Positions 1 to 7,569 of a DNA stretch of 13,585 nt are shown here, in pieces. Every line of letters begins with the position of its first letter. Within the stretch, counting starts at the first letter, position 1. The notes beneath the pieces were generated by a model. The model was not told where the DNA came from, did no database searches, and saw nothing but the letters and a program-made list of their open reading frames with translations. Origin of the DNA: JAZKSG01 sp036626215 (lineage in GTDB: Archaea; Thermoplasmatota; E2; DHVEG-1); assembly GCA_036626215.1 (NCBI GenBank), contig JAZKSG010000032.1, positions 1 to 13,585 of the forward strand, written 5' to 3'. Made by a program: the position numbers and the translations under genes.

Positions 1-45
1 ATCAGCATGTTTTAAGTATAAAGAGTGCATTACCGGAAGAAAAAC

Positions 46-93
46 TATTTAAAAAGTTATCTTAAATTTATATAAAAGAAAAGCGATGTGATA
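46..93 (+). promoter_or_regulatory. Promoter and ribosome binding site of the eS1 gene
   Basis: An AT-rich TATA-like element (tatttaaaaa, about 46-55) would place transcription start near 75. A second AT-rich stretch lies at 65-78. GATGTGAT at 86-93 differs by one base from the archaeal Shine-Dalgarno core GAGGTGAT and ends 6 nt before the ATG at 100, which supports that start over the in-frame GTG at 88. Confidence 0.5.
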
Positions 94-99
94 TTAATT

Positions 100-1080
100 A
101 TGGCAAAGGCGCGTTCGAGAACAGCAGCACGAAAAATAAAAGATCGATGGCGATCAAAAAACTGGTATAATGTATTAGCCCCAGCAACTTTCGACAACGT
201 AACAGTTGCTGAAACACTTGCAGATAATCCTGACAAACTTTTAGGTAGGGTCACCGAAGTTTCACTACAAGATTTAACCAACGATTTTAGAAAATCCCAT
301 GTTAAACTATTTTTCAAAATAAGTAAAGTAGAGGATTCCAATGCGCATACTCGTTTTGTAGGTCATACATTTACATCAGATTATCTCCGTAGATTAGTTA
401 GAAGACGTCGTTCTAAAATCGAATGTGTTTTTGATGTAGAAACAAGAGATGGAGCAAAAATAAAAGTAAAACCATTTACAACCACTGACAAAAGAATTCA
501 AAACTCTCAGAAAAAAGCGGTTAGACAGGTCATGAAGGATACACTAAAAGAAAAAGCGAGAAACTATACACTATCTGAGTTCGTAAAAAAAATAATGGAT
601 GGAGATATGGGTAGAGACATCTACAAAAAATGTAAAACACTTTATCCCGTAAAACGTGTTGAGATTTATAAAACAGAAGTACTATCTAAACCAACAAGAG
701 AAATAGAGGAAGAACCTGAAGTCGAGGAAGAACCCGGAGAGAAACCTAAAGAAGAAACCAAAGAGGATGAGGAAGAAGAGGAAAAATCAGAAGAAGAACA
801 GCCAGAAGAGCCCGAAAAGGAAGAACCTGAAGAAGAACTGGAAGAAGAAGCAGAGGAAGAAACTGAGATAACCGAAGAAAAAGAAGAGGAAGTCGAGGAA
901 GAGCCCTCAGAAGAAGAGAAAACCGAAGAAAAAACTGAAAAGAAAGCAGAGAAAAAAACAAAGAAAAACCAAACCTCTTCAAAAAAAGACAAACAAGAAA
1001 AATCAGAAGAATCTGACGAATCCAAAGAGAACACTGAAGAAGAAACAGAGGAAAAAGAAAAATCTGACAAAGAAGAATAA
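100..1080 (+). CDS. rps3ae: 30S ribosomal protein eS1 (S3Ae) with long acidic C-terminal tail
   Basis: This is a small-subunit ribosomal protein of the archaeal/eukaryotic eS1 family, which sits near the mRNA exit of the 30S subunit. The first ~200 residues carry the family's body: a basic N-terminus (MAKARSRTAARK), the WYNVLAPATFD segment, GRVTEVSLQDL, and a basic RRLVRRRRSK stretch near residues 97-106. Archaeal members are usually a little over 200 residues. Here the body is followed by about 126 more residues (roughly 201-326) of low complexity, mostly Glu with some Pro and Thr, then a Lys-rich island and a final acidic segment. The ATG at 100 is preferred to the GTG at 88 because it gives the typical MAKARSR start and suits the ribosome binding site. 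A T-rich terminator follows the stop. The body assignment is firm; the role of the tail is unknown. Confidence 0.93.
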   Translation: MAKARSRTAARKIKDRWRSKNWYNVLAPATFDNVTVAETLADNPDKLLGRVTEVSLQDLTNDFRKSHVKLFFKISKVEDSNAHTRFVGHTFTSDYLRRLVRRRRSKIECVFDVETRDGAKIKVKPFTTTDKRIQNSQKKAVRQVMKDTLKEKARNYTLSEFVKKIMDGDMGRDIYKKCKTLYPVKRVEIYKTEVLSKPTREIEEEPEVEEEPGEKPKEETKEDEEEEEKSEEEQPEEPEKEEPEEELEEEAEEETEITEEKEEEVEEEPSEEEKTEEKTEKKAEKKTKKNQTSSKKDKQEKSEESDESKENTEEETEEKEKSDKEE

Positions 1081-1085
1081 AAAAA

Positions 1086-1110
1086 CATTTTTTCCAAATA
1101 CTTTTTTTAA
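1086..1110 (+). terminator. Oligo-T terminator after eS1
   Basis: Two T runs (T6 at 1088-1093 and T7 at 1102-1108) lie just past the eS1 stop without a strong hairpin. This is the usual form of archaeal intrinsic termination. Confidence 0.55.
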
Positions 1111-1139
1111 CACCTTACCCCTTTCAGATAAACCAATAG

Positions 1140-2801
1140 ATGTTTAGAAGACATAGAATCTATACTGTTTTATTTGCCATACTTCTTATTTTAACTACAA
1201 CACTGTTTATTCCAGAAGTTAAACCCTGTAAAGACATAATAATCGCAGATAAAGGCACCGAAGATAACTGTAACCTACTACTGAAAGTTCGAGATCCCAG
1301 TAGACCTGATTATCAAGTTATGACTATAACCCCCAAGGGATACGAATACAGCTATCATCATCCTTGGACTGGAAAAAAAATATCTAACGTTGTTGAACAT
1401 AAATTTATAGGCATAACTTCAAAAGGAGACACACCACCAAACATCGTCAAACCAGGTATGGCACTAAGTGATGCAGGTTTAGCTTACGGAGATGCTGATT
1501 CCTACTCAAAACAAGTAAACCCTACCAAATACGGATGGGACGACTTCGACTGGATAAGATATAGCATACAGACTGCAGACAACGAACAAGAAGCTGTTGA
1601 ATTACTCACCAATAAAGCAGTAGATAAACTTCATGCACCAGCTGTATCTGAAAACCTTTTTGTTATAGGGCCAAAAAAATCTTTTCTTGTAGAAGCTGAT
1701 GCTTTCCACTATACTATCCAAGAAGTTGAAGATTTTGTAGTGATGCAAAATTATCCTAAACAACTATGGGAAAAACAGTTTTTAAGAAAAATTTTTATCT
1801 CATCAAAACTTGACGCCACAGTAGAAAAAAATGTAACTGTAGGCGATGTAATAAGGTTACAAGGTTTTTTTGGAGTAAAAATAGTAAAAATCTACAACGA
1901 TTCAATCTATGTGAAACCTTTCCCTTTTGATTTCACTAAAACAAGGAGTATACAAAATCTCTTCAAACCAACCAAAGAAACTGTCATCAGAGTAAATGAA
2001 AGTAAAAACGTAGGTAATTATTACCAATACGGCAACTTCAGAGTTAAACTAATCAAAAGTAACGGAAAAAATGCGGAAGTAAAAATGTGTAATAGTTACC
2101 ATGCATGGGAAGAAAAAATGTCTTCCATAATAGAAGAAAGATTTGGAGAGATAACTGTTCAGGATTTGATGAATTGGTCCCGCCTAAAAAGCGAAGATTT
2201 AGATGGCCTAAGAGGTATGTGCCAAGGAAATATTAAATACGAAGGATCATCCATTTTTAAAACACCCGATAAATATTATAATTTCTTAAGTATGGGGTGG
2301 TTCGCAGCTAACCATGCAAACAGCAGCATCTATATTCCATTCCACATTGCGGATACACAGATATATAGTCCTTTTAAAACAGGAGAAGCAGCACATCTTA
2401 GCTATCAACTTATGAGATCTGGGGGTGAAAATCTTACCAGTTTTTTTGAAAAAGCAGAAAAAGTTTTCATCAATGAAGTCAGAAACTTTGAAGAAAAAGC
2501 TGTTTCTAAACTGGAAAACAACACCTTCGATATAAATAGCTATCTTACTACAGTTGACACAGAGATCCAGAAACAAGCATATTTAACAGAAGAAATTTGT
2601 TTAAATCTATACAATAGCTCAGAAAACAATAGTAAACTATCGAATCTATTTTTCCAAGTTTGGGATACAAATTTTACTTTGTCTCTAAAAAAAATGGATA
2701 GCGTTTTAGAAAAATTGAAAACCTATCGAGATACTGAAGAGATATGTAATAAATTAGAGGAAATAATGGCAAGCATCCGTAGTTTGATACAGCTAAGATA
2801 A
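1140..2801 (+). CDS. Exported Ntn-hydrolase, C69 dipeptidase/acyltransferase-like
   Basis: The protein (553 residues) begins with a basic n-region and a hydrophobic stretch (about residues 8-24) that look like a signal peptide. At Cys30 comes CKDIIIADKGTEDN followed by LLLKVRDPSRPD, which matches the shape of the mature N-terminus of Cys-nucleophile Ntn-hydrolases (C-x-x-I-x-x-x-x-x-T-x-D, then a K-x-R-D strand). Other family-like parts are YHHPWTGK near 72-79, SENLFVIGP near 170-178 and an Asn in VMQNYP near 204. A beta-rich insert lies around 225-325, and the C-terminus is helical without a membrane anchor. It contains many N-x-S/T sequons. By family it should cleave or transfer an amide-linked acyl or peptide group outside the membrane; the substrate is unknown. 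The ATG at 1140 has no clear Shine-Dalgarno, so the mRNA may be leaderless or weakly initiated. The family level is fairly sure, the reaction is not. Confidence 0.75.
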   Translation: MFRRHRIYTVLFAILLILTTTLFIPEVKPCKDIIIADKGTEDNCNLLLKVRDPSRPDYQVMTITPKGYEYSYHHPWTGKKISNVVEHKFIGITSKGDTPPNIVKPGMALSDAGLAYGDADSYSKQVNPTKYGWDDFDWIRYSIQTADNEQEAVELLTNKAVDKLHAPAVSENLFVIGPKKSFLVEADAFHYTIQEVEDFVVMQNYPKQLWEKQFLRKIFISSKLDATVEKNVTVGDVIRLQGFFGVKIVKIYNDSIYVKPFPFDFTKTRSIQNLFKPTKETVIRVNESKNVGNYYQYGNFRVKLIKSNGKNAEVKMCNSYHAWEEKMSSIIEERFGEITVQDLMNWSRLKSEDLDGLRGMCQGNIKYEGSSIFKTPDKYYNFLSMGWFAANHANSSIYIPFHIADTQIYSPFKTGEAAHLSYQLMRSGGENLTSFFEKAEKVFINEVRNFEEKAVSKLENNTFDINSYLTTVDTEIQKQAYLTEEICLNLYNSSENNSKLSNLFFQVWDTNFTLSLKKMDSVLEKLKTYRDTEEICNKLEEIMASIRSLIQLR

Positions 2802-2869
2802 AAATTTTGAATTAGAATTTTTGTCTCCAAAACTCTTAAAAAAACAAGCTGATTAACCATCTACTATAA

Positions 2870-2887
2870 GGGAGGTTTCTTAAACTG
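2870..2887 (+). promoter_or_regulatory. Strong Shine-Dalgarno before a CTG start codon
   Basis: GGGAGGT at 2870-2876 is a near-perfect Shine-Dalgarno. Eight bases later (2885) there is an in-frame CTG. The frame is closed by TAA at 2867-2869 and holds no ATG, GTG or TTG until 3335, inside the protein, so this site decides the start. Confidence 0.7.
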
Positions 2888-4276
2888 ACTCAAAAAAAAG
2901 AGATTGTAATTATCGGTTGCGGAGCTGGAGGCGCAACCGCCGCGCAATTTGCAAGAAAAACTGATAGAAAAGCCAACATCACCATTCTCGAAAAAGATAG
3001 TTATCCTCAGTATTCAAAATGTGGTTTACCTTATGCTATTTCAGGAGAAATACCGAGTTTTAAGGATCTTATCGAGTTTTCTGAAGAATGGTTTAAAAAA
3101 TCTAGGATAGATTTAAAACTAAAAACGGAAGTTAAACAGATAGATTATAGTAATCGCGTAGTAAAAGCAGAAAATGAAGAAGAATCTTTTGAAAAAAACT
3201 TTGATTCTCTTATAATAGCTACAGGAGCCCAACCTTTTATTCCACCTATTGAAAACATAAAACCGGAGGGAAATCTTGTAGACGGAGTTTTCCCAGTTAG
3301 AACTATTGACGACGCTAAAAATATAGCAGCATATATGGAGAATACCAAAAAAGTAACTGTAGTTGGTGCAGGATTAATAGGGTTAGAAATGGCGGATTGT
3401 TTATATAAAAAAGAGATGGATGTAACCATTGTGGAGGCTTTACCAGATATATTACCCAATTATTTAGAAAAAGACATGTCTAGTTACGTCTATAAAAAAA
3501 TACCTGATGACATCAAAATTTTTACAAATTCTATTGTTTCCAAAGTTGAAACAGAAGACGACAAGCTTTCTCATATAATATTGGAAGATAAAGATGAAGA
3601 TGTAGATAAAAAAATCGAGACAGAAATAATGGTTATAGCTACGGGGAATAAACCAAACACATATCTTGCTGAAAAGATAGGTTGTAAAGTTGGAGATACC
3701 GGCGGAATAAAAGTAAATAGTAAATCAGAAACAAGTTTAGAAGATGTATATGCTGTAGGAGACTGCACAGAATACCAAGATTTTATCACCCAAAAACCTA
3801 TCTTGGTAGGTCTGGGAAGCATAGCAGTTAGACAAGGTATAGCAGCAGGTGTTAACGCAGCAGGAGGAAAATATCAGCTCCCCTCAGGAGCTTTACAAAC
3901 CTCTACTTCAGAGTTTTTCAATGTTGAAATATCATCTGTAGGCTCATCTCCAAAATCTTTAGAAGAAAACAATGTTACAGCCAAATTTAGTGGATCTTCA
4001 CTCCCTGAATATTTCCCCGGTGGAAAACCCGTCAACATAAAGATCAAGGTAGATGAAGAAACCGAAACTATTTCTTCTGCTCAGATAGTTGGAAAAAACG
4101 CGGCTTTACGAGTTAACACCTACGCCTGCGCTGTTTTAAACCAAACCAAAATAGACAAGTTCCGTAAAATGGAAACAGCCTATGCCCCCCCTATAGCCCC
4201 TACATTAGATCCTTTGACATTGGTTTGTGATATCGCAAATATGAAGTTAAAAAGGAAAAAAAGGAGAAAAACTTAG
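2885..4276 (+). CDS. CoA-disulfide reductase / NADH oxidase-like flavoprotein (CTG start)
   Basis: This is a class of FAD- and NAD(P)H-dependent pyridine nucleotide-disulfide oxidoreductases with a single redox cysteine, which reduce CoA disulfide, persulfide/polysulfide or oxygen. The FAD-binding GCGAGG is at residues 11-16. The redox Cys is Cys46 in YSKCGLPYAISGE. The NAD(P)-binding GAGLIG is at 161-166, with Glu184 ending the second strand, which favours NADH. The second FAD motif VYAVGD is at 288-293. The C-terminal dimerisation domain carries AYAPPIAP near 432-439, where CoA-disulfide reductases have a conserved Tyr. The length of 463 residues is normal only if translation starts at the CTG; the first ATG (3335) would remove the FAD fold and the redox Cys. 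The tail ends in a very basic KLKRKKRRKT. mre11 starts 6 nt after the stop. The exact substrate cannot be told from sequence. Confidence 0.85.
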   Translation: MTQKKEIVIIGCGAGGATAAQFARKTDRKANITILEKDSYPQYSKCGLPYAISGEIPSFKDLIEFSEEWFKKSRIDLKLKTEVKQIDYSNRVVKAENEEESFEKNFDSLIIATGAQPFIPPIENIKPEGNLVDGVFPVRTIDDAKNIAAYMENTKKVTVVGAGLIGLEMADCLYKKEMDVTIVEALPDILPNYLEKDMSSYVYKKIPDDIKIFTNSIVSKVETEDDKLSHIILEDKDEDVDKKIETEIMVIATGNKPNTYLAEKIGCKVGDTGGIKVNSKSETSLEDVYAVGDCTEYQDFITQKPILVGLGSIAVRQGIAAGVNAAGGKYQLPSGALQTSTSEFFNVEISSVGSSPKSLEENNVTAKFSGSSLPEYFPGGKPVNIKIKVDEETETISSAQIVGKNAALRVNTYACAVLNQTKIDKFRKMETAYAPPIAPTLDPLTLVCDIANMKLKRKKRRKT

Positions 4277-4281
4277 CCACT

Positions 4282-5424
4282 ATGAAAATTTTACATGTTG
4301 CAGATACCCATCTCGGCTATTCAGCTTACCGAAAAGTTACATCTGATGGTGTAAATCAGAGAGAACAGGACACCTATGACTCTTTTAAACAGTTTATAGA
4401 TTATGCTTTATCTAGCCCTCCTGATCTGATTATTCATGCAGGAGATCTTTTCGACTCAGTGAGACCAAACAACCGGGCTATAACTTTAGCAGTTCAACAA
4501 ATACTACGTTTATCCAAAAAAAATATTCCTTTTGTGATAATAGCTGGTAACCACGAACATCCAAAACTAAGAGAAACAGGTCATATCTTTAGCGTATTCG
4601 ACCATCTAGATAACGTTTATCCTATCTACCACGACAGATACGAAAAAATGGATTTAACGATAAAAGAAAAAAAAGTAAGACTGCATCTTATACCACAATG
4701 CAACTCTAAAGAAGTCTTTGAGGAAGAAATACATAAACTTAAACCTGACAACTCAAAAGATCTAAACATCTTGATGGCACACGGCGCAGTAAAAGGCATC
4801 AAAGCTTTTTCGATGAATGAACTAAATGAACTTATGATACCTGCAGATTATCTATCCAAAGATTTTGATTACATAGCACTGGGGCATTACCATACCTATA
4901 CTCAATTAAACAATAACTCGTTTTATGCAGGATCAACCGAACGTTTCTCTTTCACAGAGGCAAATGAAGACAAAGGTTTCATAGAAATAACAGTAGATGA
5001 AGAAAATAAAATAGATACAAATTTTGTCCAACTCGACACCCGCGAAATGTTGGATCTACCTTCTATAGATTGTAGCGACCTAAAACTAGAAGAAGTCTCA
5101 AAAAAAATATCCAAACAGATTGAGGCAGCTCAACCTGAGGATAAAATATTTCGTATAACACTTCAAAACATACCCGTCCATATATATCGTGGTCTAGATC
5201 TCAGTGAAATCAAAAAAGACGCTAAACAAGCTGTCCATCATGAAATCAAAGCAGATATAATCAGAGACGATGGATCAAAAAGACATACCGACTCTGCCAA
5301 AATTGATCTGCTCAGCAGAGAATTTCAACGTTTCATAAAAAATAAAGAAATAAAAAACAAAGAAAATCTGCTGAAAATAGGTTTAAAATATATAGAAAAA
5401 ATAGAAGAAAAAAAACAAAAATAG
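4282..5424 (+). CDS. mre11: DNA double-strand break repair nuclease Mre11
   Basis: Mre11 is the Mn-dependent 3'-5' exonuclease and endonuclease of the Mre11-Rad50 complex that processes broken DNA ends. All metallophosphoesterase motifs are visible: DTH (D8, H10), HAGDLFD (D55), GNHEH (N90, H91), MAHG (H167) and GHYH (H202, H204). The N-terminal nuclease domain covers about residues 1-235. The capping domain and a Lys-rich C-terminus with helices that should bind the Rad50 coil base complete 380 residues, slightly shorter than the roughly 430 of well-known archaeal homologues. A GGAG at 4263-4266, inside the end of the upstream reductase gene, may serve as ribosome binding site. The 5 bp gap upstream and 11 bp gap to rad50 indicate one operon. 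Confidence 0.96.
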   Translation: MKILHVADTHLGYSAYRKVTSDGVNQREQDTYDSFKQFIDYALSSPPDLIIHAGDLFDSVRPNNRAITLAVQQILRLSKKNIPFVIIAGNHEHPKLRETGHIFSVFDHLDNVYPIYHDRYEKMDLTIKEKKVRLHLIPQCNSKEVFEEEIHKLKPDNSKDLNILMAHGAVKGIKAFSMNELNELMIPADYLSKDFDYIALGHYHTYTQLNNNSFYAGSTERFSFTEANEDKGFIEITVDEENKIDTNFVQLDTREMLDLPSIDCSDLKLEEVSKKISKQIEAAQPEDKIFRITLQNIPVHIYRGLDLSEIKKDAKQAVHHEIKADIIRDDGSKRHTDSAKIDLLSREFQRFIKNKEIKNKENLLKIGLKYIEKIEEKKQK

Positions 5425-5435
5425 ATGAAAACATC

Positions 5436-7541
5436 ATGATTCTCAAAACACTTACTCTAAAAAACTTTAGAAAATTCCGGAATACAACAGTTGAATTTCC
5501 AGATGGAGTCACCGGAATCGTTGGTCTAAACGGAGTAGGTAAATCAACTCTTTTTGAAGCCGTAGCCTGGGCCCTATATGGACCAGTTGCCGCTAGAACC
5601 TCAGCAGATGAAATAAAAAGAGAATCAGCACCTGATTCCGAACCCTGTAGAGTAGAATTAGAATTCACTTTTGAAGAGGATGACTACAGGGTAGTTAGAG
5701 AAATGACTGGAAAAAATCTTACTCCCTCTGCATCTGCTACTCTCAACGGTAAACATGTTACAGATGGAGCAGAACCAGTTGCAGAGTTTGTTCAAAAAAA
5801 ACTTGGTCTAGATTTCAAATCTTTCTTCACAAGTATTTTCGCTAAACAAAAAGAATTGAACACACTTTCATCTATGAACGCAAGCGAAAGACGTCCATTA
5901 GTTCTTCGTATGCTAGGTATAGACTCCCTAGATGAAGTTATAAAAGAGATTCGATCCGACAAAAGAAACAAGGAAAAAATTGTAGAAAAACTAGAACATG
6001 AGCTACTTGATGAAAACCAAGAGCCAAAAATAGATAAGTTAAAACAAAAAATTGAAAACCTTCAGGAAAAAAAGAAAGAAGTCGTAGATTCAAAAAAAGA
6101 AACCGAAAAACAAATTAAATCCATGGAGAAAGATATAGAAGAACAAAAAAAAGTTTTTGAAAAAAAGAAGAAAAAATATGAGACACTGGATGAAAAAAAA
6201 GATAAATTAGAGGAGCAAAAAACACAGTTTGACAAAAAACAAAAACTCCAGGAACAACTACAGAAATTAAAAGATAAAACAAAGAAAAGACAAAAAAAAC
6301 TAGATGAATTAAAACCAGAGATCAAAAAATTTGGAGAGATCGAGAAAAGTCTTGAGGAAACAGAAAATAAAACAAAAAAGATAGATGAGGAAAAAGAACA
6401 GAAGGTTAAACAAATTGAACAAAAAAACACTATGTTGGATCGCCTCAAAAAAGACATAGATGAAATAGATTACAAAACAAAAAAGATAAAACAGCTTGGT
6501 CCAGATGCAAAATGTCCCACCTGTGACAGAAAACTAAGTGATCATTATGATACTCTTTTAAACAAGTTTCAAAAAGAAAAAGAAGAAAACGAACAAAAAA
6601 TAGATGATTTATCTGAAAAAATTCAAAAACTTAAGGAACAAAAGGAGAAAATAAACCGTAAATATGGAGCTCTCAAAAAGAAGCAAAATTATCTTCAGAA
6701 ACAGCTAAGGGAAAAACAAAAAATGGAGACAACCATAGAAAATTTGACTAAAGAGTTGAACGAAGAAACAAATGAAAAGGAAGAGGTAGAAGAAAAATTA
6801 GAGGAGATCAAGGAGATAAAGTTTGATGAAAAAAAGTATGGGGAGATAAAGAAACAAATAAAAAATGTTTATCAGGAATACAAAGAATCGTTGCAGGTGT
6901 TGAACGAGAAAAAAGAAAAACTCGGGGAAACAAAAATAAAGCTAGAGAAAAAGCAGAGTAATCTAAAAGTCATAGAAAACGATATTGGAAACCTTAAAGA
7001 GAAAATAGAGGAGTTAAAAGAGTTTAAAGAGAAACTAAAGAGTAATAAAAAAGAGATACAGCAGCTTTCTATGCTCTCTGAAATCATGTCTTCTTTTCGT
7101 ACAAATCTTATATCTCGGATACGTCCAACTCTGTCTTCCTACGCTTCCGATTTTTTTACCCGGCTAACTGATGGTAAATATACGGAGTTAGAGTTAGATG
7201 AAAAATACAATCTTTTGATTTATGACAACGGCGAAAAATATGGCATCGAACGTTTTTCTGGTGGAGAAGAAGATCTCGCTAACCTATGTTTACGTCTCGC
7301 TATCTCAGAGGTTATAACTGAGAGAGCAGGGGGCGTATTCAACTTTATAATTTTAGATGAAATATTTGGTTCACAAGATAATATACGTCGTAAAAATATT
7401 ATGGAGGCATTAGCTGCTTTGTCTTCCAAGTTCAGACAGATTTTTTTGATAACACATATAGAAGATGTAAAAAACGATATGGAAAACCTCTTGTATATTA
7501 GTGAAAGAGAAGATGGAATAAGCCAAGTAGAAATAGAATAA
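5436..7541 (+). CDS. rad50: DNA repair ATPase Rad50 with short coiled coil
   Basis: Rad50 is the SMC-like ATPase that clamps DNA ends and controls Mre11. Walker A is GLNGVGKST at residues 30-38. The zinc hook CPTC is at 360-363, almost exactly mid-protein. The ABC signature FSGGEE is at 607-612, and Walker B FIILDE at 637-642 is followed by the D-loop GSQD. The segments from about 175 to 358 and 366 to 544 are Lys/Glu-rich heptad coils. At 701 residues it is clearly shorter than most archaeal Rad50 proteins (about 840-1000); the loss is in the coil arms, since both heads are complete. It lies 11 bp after mre11 with no strong ribosome binding site of its own, so translational coupling is likely. 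It ends 19 bp from the stop of a convergent gene. Confidence 0.96.
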   Translation: MILKTLTLKNFRKFRNTTVEFPDGVTGIVGLNGVGKSTLFEAVAWALYGPVAARTSADEIKRESAPDSEPCRVELEFTFEEDDYRVVREMTGKNLTPSASATLNGKHVTDGAEPVAEFVQKKLGLDFKSFFTSIFAKQKELNTLSSMNASERRPLVLRMLGIDSLDEVIKEIRSDKRNKEKIVEKLEHELLDENQEPKIDKLKQKIENLQEKKKEVVDSKKETEKQIKSMEKDIEEQKKVFEKKKKKYETLDEKKDKLEEQKTQFDKKQKLQEQLQKLKDKTKKRQKKLDELKPEIKKFGEIEKSLEETENKTKKIDEEKEQKVKQIEQKNTMLDRLKKDIDEIDYKTKKIKQLGPDAKCPTCDRKLSDHYDTLLNKFQKEKEENEQKIDDLSEKIQKLKEQKEKINRKYGALKKKQNYLQKQLREKQKMETTIENLTKELNEETNEKEEVEEKLEEIKEIKFDEKKYGEIKKQIKNVYQEYKESLQVLNEKKEKLGETKIKLEKKQSNLKVIENDIGNLKEKIEELKEFKEKLKSNKKEIQQLSMLSEIMSSFRTNLISRIRPTLSSYASDFFTRLTDGKYTELELDEKYNLLIYDNGEKYGIERFSGGEEDLANLCLRLAISEVITERAGGVFNFIILDEIFGSQDNIRRKNIMEALAALSSKFRQIFLITHIEDVKNDMENLLYISEREDGISQVEIE

Positions 7542-7569
7542 AAAAAATTGGGAAATATGGTTATTTTTT
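7541..7569. terminator. Bidirectional terminator region between rad50 and the coiled-coil gene
   Basis: The gap between the two convergent stops is 19 bp. A7 at 7541-7547 reads as a T run for the minus-strand gene, and T6 at 7564-7569, inside the end of the minus-strand gene, can serve rad50. The two transcripts must therefore overlap. Confidence 0.45.

Noticed and set aside
666..1097. Minus-strand open frame rich in Ser opposite the eS1 tail
   Set aside because: It is the antisense of GAA/GAG-rich codons; the product is Ser/Phe low complexity without a ribosome binding site.
3335..4276. Reductase starting at the first ATG, 313 residues
   Set aside because: It would lack the FAD-binding fold and redox Cys, which are encoded in the same frame directly upstream.
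6062..6457. Minus-strand Ser/Phe-rich frame inside rad50
   Set aside because: Shadow of the Lys/Glu coiled coil.
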